In this document: positions 29,790 through 36,345 of the stretch, piece after piece
Layout of the letters: each line of letters starts with the position of its first letter
How positions within the stretch are numbered: the first letter of the stretch is position 1
Translations under genes and position numbers: made by a program
IMG/VR virus record: IMGVR_UViG_3300012210_000015
Span: 1-36,364 of that record
DNA length: 36,364 nucleotides
Source of the DNA: a virus
Strand: one strand, 5' to 3'
The notes under the pieces: model-generated
Databases searched by the model: none
What the model saw: the letters and a program-made list of their open reading frames with translations, nothing else
Told to the model about the DNA's origin: nothing

Positions 29790-30281
29790 ATGTCACCGCC
29801 CACCTGGATACCCGGGCAGGTCCTCGCCGCCAGCGATGTAAACGCCTGGTTCACCTCGCTGGCCGGGTACAAGACGGCGGACCTGGCGCGGACCAGCACC
29901 ACCCAGTCCGCCGACCCCGACCTCACCATCGCGGTAGCCGCGAGCGGCATCTACTGGGTCGAGGCCATGCTGGGCTACAAGTCGTCCACCACGGGCGCCG
30001 TCCTGCAGTGGGGGTGGTCGTTCCCGGGCGGCGGCGGCGGCCTGTACCACGCCATCTACACCGGCGGCGGCGGCTCCATCGTGTCGGAGACCGAGCTGTG
30101 GTCCGACACGAACCACAACTCCGGGTCCGCCGTCGCCAACACCGTCTACCCGGTCACGTTCCGGGGGAAATTCGTCAATGGCGGCTCCGGCGGGAACCTG
30201 GCCCTGACCTGGGCGGTGCAGACGTCGGGCACCACCACGCTGACCAACCACTCGGTCCTGACGGCCCGCAGGATCGGCTGA
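29790..30281 (+). CDS. Tail fibre or tip protein
   Basis: A 163-residue protein behind GAGGAG. It starts with WIPGQVLAASDVNAWF, the usual opening of small actinophage fibre and tip proteins ('W-x-x-G-x-x-L-x-A-x-x-V-N'). A Gly- and Ser-rich beta domain with aromatic residues follows (WGWSFPGGGGGLYHAIYTGG). It follows the hub gene, as adsorption proteins do. It probably forms a trimeric tip that binds the cell surface. Confidence 0.7.
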   Translation: MSPPTWIPGQVLAASDVNAWFTSLAGYKTADLARTSTTQSADPDLTIAVAASGIYWVEAMLGYKSSTTGAVLQWGWSFPGGGGGLYHAIYTGGGGSIVSETELWSDTNHNSGSAVANTVYPVTFRGKFVNGGSGGNLALTWAVQTSGTTTLTNHSVLTARRIG

Positions 30282-30283
30282 CG

Positions 30284-30547
30284 TCACGGGTACGGGCGTG
30301 CAAGTTCCTCAGTCAGCGCATCGCGGAGCTTAGCTGCCTGCGGCCGGGTGATCCACACCTTGACCATGCCGGTTTCATCTTCGGCCAGGACCTGAATGAG
30401 GCCATCTGCGCCGCCTGGCTCATCTTCCCATCCGGCTATCCCCGGATAGTCGTGTGCAAAGTCCAGGAAGTGACCCTGGGCGGATACGATCGGCTCGCCG
30501 TCTCGGCCGCCGAACGTGCAGAAGCTACCCCAGTAGGTCATGATCAC
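30284..30547 (-). CDS. Reverse-strand hypothetical protein
   Basis: An 87-residue acidic protein. The GTG at 30547 overlaps the stop of the upstream reverse gene (GTGA); an ATG two codons later is an alternative. It has a WGSFCTFGGRDGEP start and a KVWITRPQAAKLRDALTEEL helix end, which resembles small surface-binding or regulatory proteins without a named family. Last gene of a reverse trio. Confidence 0.6.
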   Translation of the reverse strand: MIMTYWGSFCTFGGRDGEPIVSAQGHFLDFAHDYPGIAGWEDEPGGADGLIQVLAEDETGMVKVWITRPQAAKLRDALTEELARPYP

Positions 30548-30750
30548 AGATCGGCAGTTGTGTTGCGGGCATGCCGCTGTCGTCGTCGTACCTCGCCGCT
30601 GGCGATGGTGACCGCCAGGACCGTGGCAACAATCCAGAGATTCCTCGTCAAAATGGCCATAGCTAGCGCTGGCGCGAGAATCCAGCCGAGCATCTTAGCC
30701 AACGATGGCAGCGGCCGCCTGCGGCCATATCTAGATATTGCGGTTTTCAT
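30544..30750 (-). CDS. Small membrane protein
   Basis: A 68-residue basic protein. A hydrophobic region about residues 20-50 (AKMLGWILAPALAMAIL then WIVATVLAVTIA) suggests two short or one long membrane span, with a basic tail (VRRRQRHARN). It lies between an RHH gene and a hypothetical gene in a reverse operon. Codons are less GC-rich than the late genes. Role unknown. Confidence 0.6.
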   Translation of the reverse strand: MKTAISRYGRRRPLPSLAKMLGWILAPALAMAILTRNLWIVATVLAVTIASGEVRRRQRHARNTTADL

Positions 30751-30756
30751 TGTCTA

Positions 30757-30927
30757 TCATCCGCGTGCATCAATGACTTCATCTGCGGGCGCGGGCAACC
30801 CGCGTTCAATCAGCTCGGCGGCTGCGGCGCTCCGTGTCCAGCGGTGCTCTGCCGCGTAGGCGTCCAGTTTCGCCAGCGAGGTCAGCGTGAGGCTGACCGA
30901 GAACCGCTCGCTCCGTAGTTCATCCAT
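30757..30927 (-). CDS. Ribbon-helix-helix regulator
   Basis: About 56 residues from ATG 30927 (ATG 30933 adds two). It shows RSERFSVSLTLTSLAKLDAY, where FSVSLT is the strand, then AYAAEHRW and RSAAAAELIERGL helices: the CopG/MetJ-like RHH pattern. It heads a reverse operon with a membrane protein, the same RHH-plus-membrane-peptide pairing as at 23622-23863. TAGAGT just upstream on the reverse strand may be a -10 element. DNA binding is inferred. Confidence 0.68.
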   Translation of the reverse strand: MDELRSERFSVSLTLTSLAKLDAYAAEHRWTRSAAAAELIERGLPAPADEVIDARG

Positions 30928-30956
30928 ATGCATCACTCTACAGCACAAGAGGCGGA

Positions 30957-31268
30957 ATGACCACGCTCGCGGACCTGACTGCCGGGCAGGCGTTCATGTT
31001 CGTCGCCCAGGTCACCGGCATCGACGCGGCGGGCACCCACCTGTCCCTGTTCGGGCCGGCCAGCGCGGCGGGCGGCACCGCCCTGATGGACCCCGCCGGG
31101 GTGCTGACGGGGCAGCTGACCAGCCCGGCCGCGCAGATCCCGGTGACCGTGGTCACCCAGTTCGCGCAGGTGAGCGCCGGGGACGTGCTGTCGAACGACG
31201 CGACGGGCGAAACCGTGGTGGTCCGCAAGGTCACGGTGACCGCGGACGGGTCCTATCAGTGGTGTTAG
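30957..31268 (+). CDS. Hypothetical beta-rich protein
   Basis: A 103-residue protein with AGAGGCGG before the ATG. It has ADLTAGQAFMFVAQVTGID then TVVTQFAQVSAGDVLSND and ETVVVRKVTVTADGSY, a small beta-barrel or OB-like pattern. It starts the forward block that leads into lysis genes. No family is recognised. Confidence 0.6.
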   Translation: MTTLADLTAGQAFMFVAQVTGIDAAGTHLSLFGPASAAGGTALMDPAGVLTGQLTSPAAQIPVTVVTQFAQVSAGDVLSNDATGETVVVRKVTVTADGSYQWC

Positions 31269-31348
31269 GGCCGAGGTGGTGTACCGCACGGCGGGCTGGA
31301 CGGTCATTGCTCACGTGAGTCTTTGACCCGGGAGAGAGCGGGGGCGGG

Positions 31349-31627
31349 GTGTGCTGGAGCGTGCGATGGGACGTGATCTGGGCGGCGGGCAAGGACGTGC
31401 TGCTGACCGGCACCGGCATCATCCTGATCATCAGCCAGGTGGTTGCGAGTTCTCCTTCCGACGTCCTCCTGGCTACCGGGCTGGCGCTGACGGTCCCGAG
31501 CGTCGCGTCCCACGCCAGGGCCCTCCTGTCTGGCAGCACGCCTGGGCGCGGGCCGTCTTCCTCGCCGCCATCGCCGCCGCCTGGGTCCTCGCCCTCTGGA
31601 TCCTCCTCGGAGGCCGCCGGTGAGTGA
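31349..31627 (+). CDS. Membrane protein with a frame switch (lysis region)
   Basis: The GTG frame encodes two membrane spans (VLLTGTGIILIISQVVA and SDVLLATGLALTVPSVA). After about 31515 this frame becomes Ser/Pro-rich, while the -1 frame encodes a clear third span (ARAVFLAAIAAAWVLALWIL) with better third-position GC. The -1 frame stops exactly in a GTGA overlap with the next gene (31620). A frameshift, programmed or mutational, would join three spans. Holin-like function is possible from position, but unproven. The start codon is uncertain. Confidence 0.55.
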   Translation: MCWSVRWDVIWAAGKDVLLTGTGIILIISQVVASSPSDVLLATGLALTVPSVASHARALLSGSTPGRGPSSSPPSPPPGSSPSGSSSEAAGE

Positions 31628-31967
31628 CCCGCGGCCCGGCCCGTTCAGCCCGATGACCCGCGGCGCCGCCCGCGCATTCGTGGTCCTGTCCGCCGTGACC
31701 ATGGCCATCGCCCTCACCGGCTTCCTGTGGACCGCGGCAGTGGTCAACGCGACCAACGCCCGCGCCCGCGCCCTGTGCCAGTTCGACGCGGACCTGGGGA
31801 CGGCGCCGCTGACCCTGCCGAAGGGGACCAGGCCATCGCGGCTCGGGGTCACGATCATCTCCGACGCGCGGACCGCCTGGCACCGGGCCGGGTGCCCCGG
31901 GCGGATCGGGCCGCCGGACCCGTCGTTCGCGAAGTGGGCCCGGTTCTACCACCTACCGGACAGCTAA
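31620..31967 (+). CDS. Single-span membrane protein
   Basis: A 115-residue protein, GTG start in a GTGA overlap. Residues about 17-42 form one span (AFVVLSAVTMAIALTGFLWT), followed by an outside-type domain with two Cys (ARALCQFDADLG, HRAGCPGRI). This N-in membrane anchor plus small domain is common beside holins in actinophages; it may act as an accessory lysis (spanin- or LysB-helper-like) factor. Role inferred from position. Confidence 0.6.
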   Translation: MSDPRPGPFSPMTRGAARAFVVLSAVTMAIALTGFLWTAAVVNATNARARALCQFDADLGTAPLTLPKGTRPSRLGVTIISDARTAWHRAGCPGRIGPPDPSFAKWARFYHLPDS

Positions 31968-31981
31968 GGAGGGATCGCCTC

Positions 31982-32389
31982 GTGGCCGCTCCCGTAGAGA
32001 CGAAGGTCAGGGCCTCCACCGCCGCGGCCGCCGTATCCGGGCTGGCGCTTTATGCTCTCGGCCGGTACGTATTCAAGGGCGACGTGCCCGACGTGGTGAC
32101 GTCCTGGACCTACGCGATCGTGCCGGGCCTGCTGACGTTCGGCGCGGGCTACCTGGCCAGGCACACGAGCCGGCCGGGCGCGGGCCCGCCCGTCATCACG
32201 GTAAACGCCACAGGCGGCATGAGCGCTGAGGCCTACCGGCAGATCGCCGCGGCCGTCAAGGCGTACGGCGGCGGCATGAGCGGACTCGCAGGAGCGCCCG
32301 CGGGTCCTGAGCCAGGCCCCGCGCCCCCTGAGCCTCCCGCCGCGGCCGCGACGCCACCGCCAGCGGCCGCGGCGGGAGCTGATACCTGA
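31982..32389 (+). CDS. Holin
   Basis: A 135-residue protein, GTG behind AAGGAGGG. VETKVRASTAAAAVSGLALY and ALGRYVFKGDVPDVVTSW then YAIVPGLLTFGAGYLARHT give two spans with a short loop. From memory this matches actinophage holins closely ('ETKVxAxT ... VPDVV ... LTFxAGYxARHT'). A Pro/Ala-rich cytoplasmic tail follows. It opens the membrane at lysis so the wall hydrolases can reach peptidoglycan. Confidence 0.75.
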   Translation: MAAPVETKVRASTAAAAVSGLALYALGRYVFKGDVPDVVTSWTYAIVPGLLTFGAGYLARHTSRPGAGPPVITVNATGGMSAEAYRQIAAAVKAYGGGMSGLAGAPAGPEPGPAPPEPPAAAATPPPAAAAGADT

Positions 32390-32721
32390 TGGCGCTAGTC
32401 AACCTGACCCCGCATCCGATCGCGATCTACCGGGACCGGGCGATCGAGGACGGCCCCGCCGAAGTTATCCCGCCGTCCGGGACGGTCGCCCGGATAGCGA
32501 CTATCGACCTCGGGACGCAACTGGGCAACAGCAGCGCATACGAGCTGGTCCAGTACGGTTACGCGCACGACCTGCCGCAGCCGCGGCCAGACGTCGACTA
32601 CATCGTCTCCCTCGTCGTCGCCCTGGCCTGCCATCGCAATGACCTGCTGGCCCCGTATGTCGAAGTGCGCAACGCCGAGGGCACGATGATCGGCTGCCGG
32701 TTCCTGCAGAAGGTGTGCTGA
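32389..32721 (+). CDS. Hypothetical protein with VNLTPHPI start
   Basis: A 110-residue protein starting MALVNLTPHPIAIYRDRA. This opening is recognisable in many phage and bacterial proteins of unknown role. A beta-rich body (GTVARIATIDLGTQLG) and a DVDYIVSLVVALACHRND helix follow. The ATG shares its A with the holin stop. Function unknown; conserved placement near lysis genes is not known to me. Confidence 0.65.
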   Translation: MALVNLTPHPIAIYRDRAIEDGPAEVIPPSGTVARIATIDLGTQLGNSSAYELVQYGYAHDLPQPRPDVDYIVSLVVALACHRNDLLAPYVEVRNAEGTMIGCRFLQKVC

Positions 32722-32933
32722 TGGCGCTCGACGGCCTGGCCGTCCCCGGCACCAGGCCGGCGGAGGGCGTGAGTTTCTGCTTCGGCCCGGCGTGGGCGCG
32801 GGACACCGGCTGCTGCGGCAAGCCGGAAGGGTGCACGAACACCGGCCCGGCCTGCCTGATGCGGAACCACCCGTGGAAACGCCGCCACGCGCAGCCCGGA
32901 CCCGCGCAGGCGGCACCGGAGGAAGAAAGCTGA
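32721..32933 (+). CDS. Small Cys-rich protein
   Basis: A 70-residue protein with a TGATG start. RDTGCCGKPEGCTNTGPACL gives four to five Cys within 20 residues, suggesting a tight zinc or disulfide cluster. A basic HPWKRRH segment and an acidic tail follow. Function unknown. Confidence 0.6.
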   Translation: MALDGLAVPGTRPAEGVSFCFGPAWARDTGCCGKPEGCTNTGPACLMRNHPWKRRHAQPGPAQAAPEEES

Positions 32934-32940
32934 GGCAAGC

Positions 32941-33705
32941 ATGACGATCGCCACCGTCCCCGTCTACGACGCCGTCCACGCCAACATCGGGCACCTGCCG
33001 CACGGGCAGGCCGCCGGGTACTCCACCGGCACCGGCGTCGTCCCGTGGACCGCCGCAGACTTCAAGGCGCACCCCGGCGCGGTCCGCATCTGCCAGGACC
33101 CGCCCGCGTCCGACACCACCGCCGACGTCCTCGACGTGGAAGCCGGCGCGGCCACCATCGCCGATGTAGCCCGCTGGTCCGAGGCCGCCGCGGCCAACTA
33201 CGCGTCAGGGAAGCGCCCCGGGCAGCGGCACCCCGCCATCTACATGTCCCTGTCCGCCGTCACCACCGTGGTCAACGCCCTGATCGCCGGGGGCATCACC
33301 GAGGGCCCCGGCCTGTGGATCGCCCACTGGGGCATCACCGAAGCCGAGGCCCGCGCCCTGGTCCAGTTCGCGGGCGGCCCGTTCCCCGTCATCGGCGTCC
33401 AGTACCGCGACGCCGTGACCTACGACGTGTCGGTGTTCTCCGTGCCGTGGCTGACCGCGGTCTCCGGTGACCCGGTGACACACCCGCCCGGCAAGTGGCA
33501 GGGCGAGTACGTCACCGCCGGCATGTACTCGCTCGCGCAGCTCGCCGCCAAGCTGGGGGTGCCGCCGGCCGCGCTGCTGCGGATGACGGCGGTACGGTAT
33601 CGCACGTTCGGTGACGACCTCGCCGGGTACCTCAACGCGATCCATTTCGGGACCACGCCCGCGTCCGCGCCGCTGCCCAAGGGCGTCAAGGTCTGGGTCG
33701 ATTGA
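32941..33705 (+). CDS. GH25/DUF1906-like wall hydrolase
   Basis: A 254-residue protein. ANIGHLPHGQAAGYSTGTG, then ADVLDVEAGAATIADV (with Asp-x-Glu as the likely catalytic pair), HPAIYMSLSAVTTVV and GLWIAHWGITEAEA, follow the TIM-barrel order of GH25/DUF1906 glycoside hydrolase-like proteins. The last 60 residues (YSLAQLAAKLGVPPAALLRM) look like a LysM wall-binding module. It may serve as endolysin. No signal peptide is seen, so holin release is implied. Enzyme class is inferred by pattern. Confidence 0.68.
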   Translation: MTIATVPVYDAVHANIGHLPHGQAAGYSTGTGVVPWTAADFKAHPGAVRICQDPPASDTTADVLDVEAGAATIADVARWSEAAAANYASGKRPGQRHPAIYMSLSAVTTVVNALIAGGITEGPGLWIAHWGITEAEARALVQFAGGPFPVIGVQYRDAVTYDVSVFSVPWLTAVSGDPVTHPPGKWQGEYVTAGMYSLAQLAAKLGVPPAALLRMTAVRYRTFGDDLAGYLNAIHFGTTPASAPLPKGVKVWVD

Positions 33706-33732
33706 CGTGGCCGCGCTGTACGGTGGCGTGCC

Positions 33733-34086
33733 ATGAGCGACGAGAGCCTGATGGCAGTGCTGGAGAAGCTGACCAAGTGGCGGAAGTTCTTCGCCTCCTG
33801 GCAGCTCGGCACCCGGTCAGATAGTGACGGGGAATCGAAGGCCGTCCGGCATCACCGCGAGGCGACCATCCTGCTGCGGGCAGAGGTGACCGCGCTGACC
33901 GGCCTGCTGATCCGCAAGGGCCTGATCACGCAAACTGAGTTCCAGGACTCGCTGGAGAAGGAGGCGGCGCAACTCGACCGGGACTACGCCGCCGCTTTCC
34001 CGGGATGGTCCAGCACCCCGGAGGGGCTGTCCATGAAGATGCCCGAGGCTCTGGACACGATGCGCCGGCTGGGATTCCCGCCGTGA
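33733..34086 (+). CDS. Hypothetical phage protein
   Basis: A 117-residue helical protein. EKLTKWRKFFASWQLGTR and RAEVTALTGLLIRKGLIT are helices, and QTEFQDSLEKEAAQLDRDYA with AAFPGWSSTPEGL forms an end that I have seen in many actinophage proteins of unknown role. It precedes a tiny zinc-finger gene and a hydrolase gene, all with stop/start overlaps. Function unknown. Confidence 0.7.
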   Translation: MSDESLMAVLEKLTKWRKFFASWQLGTRSDSDGESKAVRHHREATILLRAEVTALTGLLIRKGLITQTEFQDSLEKEAAQLDRDYAAAFPGWSSTPEGLSMKMPEALDTMRRLGFPP

Positions 34087-34184
34087 GGCGGTGGGCGTGC
34101 TACCGCTGCGGCCGCGGGTTCGCGCACGCGCGTTTCCTGGCCGTGCACCTGATCGTGCTGCATAACGAGCAGGTTGAGCCGTGA
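34083..34184 (+). CDS. 33-residue C2H2 zinc-finger protein
   Basis: The GTG start overlaps the preceding TGA, and its own TGA overlaps the next GTG, so it is bound tightly into the operon. The product contains CYRCGRGFAHARFLAVHLI then VLH: Cys-x2-Cys-x12-His-x4-His, a complete C2H2 finger with the usual Phe and Leu core positions. It is essentially a single finger with a short basic N-terminus. DNA, RNA or protein binding is possible. Confidence 0.72.
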   Translation: MRRWACYRCGRGFAHARFLAVHLIVLHNEQVEP

Positions 34185-34717
34185 GCCCGGGTCCCGCGGT
34201 GCTGCCCGGCGACGTGCTCGCCGTCCGCAGCGGCAGCCTGGCCGCGTGGGCAATCCGGTTCGGGTCGGCATTCCGCGACGGACCCAACCTGTCGAACCAC
34301 ATCGCCGTCGCCAGCCACTACGATGCGCACGGCACCCTGTGGTGCGCCGAGGGCAAGCCCGGCGGCGTCGGCCAGCGGGACGCCCGCGCCTACCTGGCCT
34401 CGCCGTGGACGCTGACGAACGCCGCCCAGCCGAAGACCCGGGCGCAGCGTGACGCGGTGGCCGGGGTGATGACCGCGCTGAACGGCACCGCCTACGACTG
34501 GCAGGCCATCTGCGCGTCAGCCGCCCGGGATCTCGGGTTCACCCTGCCCGGGTGGGATCCCGGCTGGCACGGCCAGGTCCCGGCGCACGTCATCTGCTCG
34601 TCGCTGGCCGCCTACGCCTACGCCAAGGCCGGGCTGGCCTGCCCGCCGGGTGAGCGCGGCTGCCAGCCGTCGGACTGGGACACGTGGATCCTCACCCGCG
34701 GGTGGATCAAGACGTAA
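34181..34717 (+). CDS. Permuted NlpC/P60-like cysteine hydrolase
   Basis: A 178-residue protein. LPGDVLAVRSGSLAAWAIRF opens the domain and SNHIAVASHYD carries His40. EGKPGGVGQRD follows, and HVICSSLAAYAYAKAG carries Cys139. The order His then Cys is that of the circularly permuted (YiiX/peptidase C92-like) papain-fold hydrolases. These cut amide or ester bonds in peptidoglycan or lipids. It ends the late operon just before the terminator, near the holin and GH25-like gene, so a lysis role is likely. The exact substrate is unknown. Confidence 0.72.
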   Translation: MSPGPAVLPGDVLAVRSGSLAAWAIRFGSAFRDGPNLSNHIAVASHYDAHGTLWCAEGKPGGVGQRDARAYLASPWTLTNAAQPKTRAQRDAVAGVMTALNGTAYDWQAICASAARDLGFTLPGWDPGWHGQVPAHVICSSLAAYAYAKAGLACPPGERGCQPSDWDTWILTRGWIKT

Positions 34718-34780
34718 CCCGCCGGGCGCACTGATAACCTGACCCAGGATTTTCCAGGCCGATTGAGGCCAAGGAAAATG

Positions 34781-34817
34781 AAACCGGCCCGGGAGCTTCA
34801 CGCCCCCGGGCCGGTTT
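34781..34817. terminator. Strong intrinsic terminator, bidirectional
   Basis: AAACCGGCCCGGG and CCCGGGCCGGTTT form a perfect 13-bp stem around an 11-base loop. The A-run and T-run ends allow function on both strands. It lies between the forward late operon (ending 34717) and the converging reverse operon (ending 34843), where termination of both is expected. Confidence 0.9.
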
Positions 34818-34842
34818 CCGCATGTCCGGGGCAGCACGGGCA

Positions 34843-35418
34843 TCATCGCGTCGCTAGCCACAGACGCCGGAACCGCACCTCGCGGGCATCGCTGAGCGCA
34901 TTGTGCTCCGTCACGCCCGGCATCGGCGGCAGCTCCGGGTTACCCAGCCGCTCCGCTTCCTGCCTCAGGTCATTCGTCCACATCGGGACACCCTCAGGCA
35001 ACTGCATCATGGTGCCCCACAGCTGGCACAGCACCACGTGGTCATAGGCGGCATACCACGCCCACAGCTGCGGGTCCGGAGTAGCCAGGATGAAGTCGCG
35101 GACCTCGTTCGCGATGACCTGCCGGGGCTTCACCCGGCTATCCGTCAGGTCGGGACCGACAAAATCCACCAGTGGCCTCGGATAGCTGTTCGGATGATTC
35201 TTCAGGTAGGCGTCCAGCGACGTCCTGCCCGTAACCGGCAGCGACGGGAGCACGTTGCGGACGAGCCAGTCATGCTTGCGTATCTGGTCCCACGGGGCGT
35301 CCGACGCGACCGCGTAGTACTCCCGGCCGTCGTCAGCCACCATCCCGATCGAGATCAGGTCAATCGTCCGCCCGTCCTCGAGAAATTCGCAGTCGTAGTA
35401 GTAGTCCACAGGGGCCAT
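34843..35418 (-). CDS. RNase AS-like 3'-5' exoribonuclease
   Basis: A 191-residue protein. YYYDCEFLEDGRTIDLISIG holds Asp9 and Glu11, WAWYAAYDHVVLCQLWG holds the middle Asp, and TEHNALSDAREVRF gives the His and last Asp of a DEDDh exonuclease. These match the mycobacterial Rv2179c family (polyA-specific RNase AS) closely from memory. The enzyme degrades RNA 3' ends. It is the last gene of the reverse operon. Phage copies may alter host or phage RNA turnover; that is inference. AGGAAGG precedes the ATG. Confidence 0.88.
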   Translation of the reverse strand: MAPVDYYYDCEFLEDGRTIDLISIGMVADDGREYYAVASDAPWDQIRKHDWLVRNVLPSLPVTGRTSLDAYLKNHPNSYPRPLVDFVGPDLTDSRVKPRQVIANEVRDFILATPDPQLWAWYAAYDHVVLCQLWGTMMQLPEGVPMWTNDLRQEAERLGNPELPPMPGVTEHNALSDAREVRFRRLWLATR

Positions 35419-35424
35419 CCTTCC

Positions 35425-35592
35425 TCACGCGGCCAGCGGCGTGTCCTGGTCCCCGTCGTCCTCCCCGCCGGGCTGCTCCTGGGCGATCTCGTTCCGCGGC
35501 TCCCGGCCCGCGTCGCCCAGCCACAGCGGCACCCAGATCAGCAGCGGCAGCAGGACCAGGCCGATGATGACCCAGGTGTGGGCGGACAGCAC
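35425..35592 (-). CDS. Small single-span membrane protein
   Basis: About 55 residues from GTG 35592. Residues about 6-28 are hydrophobic (TWVIIGLVLLPLLIWVPLWL), followed by an acidic Gln/Glu/Asp-rich tail (AQEQPGGEDDGDQDTP). It lies between the DUF6221-like gene and the RNase AS gene with short spacing on both sides. The start is uncertain because no strong ribosome site is visible. Role unknown. Confidence 0.55.
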   Translation of the reverse strand: MLSAHTWVIIGLVLLPLLIWVPLWLGDAGREPRNEIAQEQPGGEDDGDQDTPLAA

Positions 35593-35599
35593 AAGGACA

Positions 35600-35968
35600 T
35601 CACCGATCTGGGGTAAGCGGGGCGGGTGGCGGCCGAGCGGCCTGCGGTAATCCTATCGGTGCCCACTCCTGCCGGTAGCCGGGGTGGTCACCCCAGATGG
35701 CAGCGAGGTCGCGCAGGACGCCGAGCAGGATGGCCAGCGCGGCCTCGGTGAGCTCCCGGTCGGCCTTCCACTCCGGCAGTTCACCGGCCGCCCCGCGCTC
35801 GTACCGCCTCACGACCGCCCGCATGGCCGCGACCTCGCGGAGCACGCGGGCCGGGCTCCAGCGCTCCTGATGCGCGCTGTCGGCGTAGTCCTGGTCTGGC
35901 CTCACGGCCTTCGCCGCCGCCTCGTCCTCATCCAGCCGGGCCCGCAGGAACGCGATCAGGTCATCCAT
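35600..35968 (-). CDS. DUF6221-like protein
   Basis: 122 residues from ATG 35968, which follows GGGGATGG. MDDLIAFLRARLDEDEAAAK, then a helix around RVLREVAAMRAVVRRYE, and a closing LAAIWGDHPGYRQEWAP follow the DUF6221 pattern known from many actinobacteria (opening 'DL-x-x-FL-x-ARLDEDE', closing 'Y-x-x-HPDYREEW'). The central Cys pair often seen in the family is absent here. Function unknown. Confidence 0.75.
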   Translation of the reverse strand: MDDLIAFLRARLDEDEAAAKAVRPDQDYADSAHQERWSPARVLREVAAMRAVVRRYERGAAGELPEWKADRELTEAALAILLGVLRDLAAIWGDHPGYRQEWAPIGLPQAARPPPAPLTPDR

Positions 35969-36104
35969 GCTGCCATCCCCTGATGCGGGCGCACCGGCGC
36001 GAGCCACGGCAGAGCACCGTATGGACACGCAGAGCGCACAGCCTGCGCGCCACCCAGCTGCCTAGGCGGTTGTCCGGCAGCCAGATCCTGGCGTCACCGG
36101 CCAC
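35961..36104 (-). CDS. Possible small basic protein
   Basis: A 47-residue frame starting GTG in a short overlap with the upstream reverse gene and ending eight bases inside the DUF6221-like gene. It is Arg- and Cys-rich (ARRLCALRVHTVLCRGSRR). Overlaps on both ends fit the local style, but composition alone could produce it. Low confidence. Confidence 0.3.
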   Translation of the reverse strand: MAGDARIWLPDNRLGSWVARRLCALRVHTVLCRGSRRCARIRGWQHG

Positions 36105-36345
36105 GGCAGAGCCTCCGCAGCCAGACGCGCCAGCGCGGATACCTCTTCCGTGTCACCTTGCGCGCGGCGAGTTCGTCCTCGTCCAGCCGGGCGCTCACGA
36201 ACGCGATCAGGTCAGCGTCATCCTCTCTCTCCGCGCGGGGTCGGCGCAGGCCGCGGAAAGGCCGGACGACGAGATGCCCGTCCGCCCGGCGGATCAGGAC
36301 ATTGCGCGGCCCGCCGCCAGGTCCCCAGCGGACGACCACGGTCAC
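36094..36345 (-). CDS. Short protein with DUF6221-like end
   Basis: An 83-residue protein, GTG start with GGAGCGAGG upstream near the window edge. The first 40 residues are beta-like and basic (VVVRWGPGGGPRNVLIRR). Residues about 45-62 read DLIAFVSARLDEDELAAR, nearly the same as the start of the DUF6221-like protein downstream (DLIAFLRARLDEDEAAAK). It therefore looks like a fusion of an unknown N-terminus with only the first helix of a DUF6221 protein, or a truncated duplicate. Confidence 0.55.
   Translation of the reverse strand: MTVVVRWGPGGGPRNVLIRRADGHLVVRPFRGLRRPRAEREDDADLIAFVSARLDEDELAARKVTRKRYPRWRVWLRRLCRGR

Noticed and set aside
31310-31319. CTCACGTGAG palindrome as an operator
   Set aside because: CACGTG palindromes also occur inside coding sequence (for example near 35034), so this one is likely chance in GC-rich DNA; no promoter elements are seen next to it.
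31518-31524. Second GGGCCCT heptamer in the lysis membrane gene as a frameshift site
   Set aside because: Its phase relative to the GTG frame does not give X-XXY-YYZ, and a slip there would not lead into the frame encoding the third membrane span.
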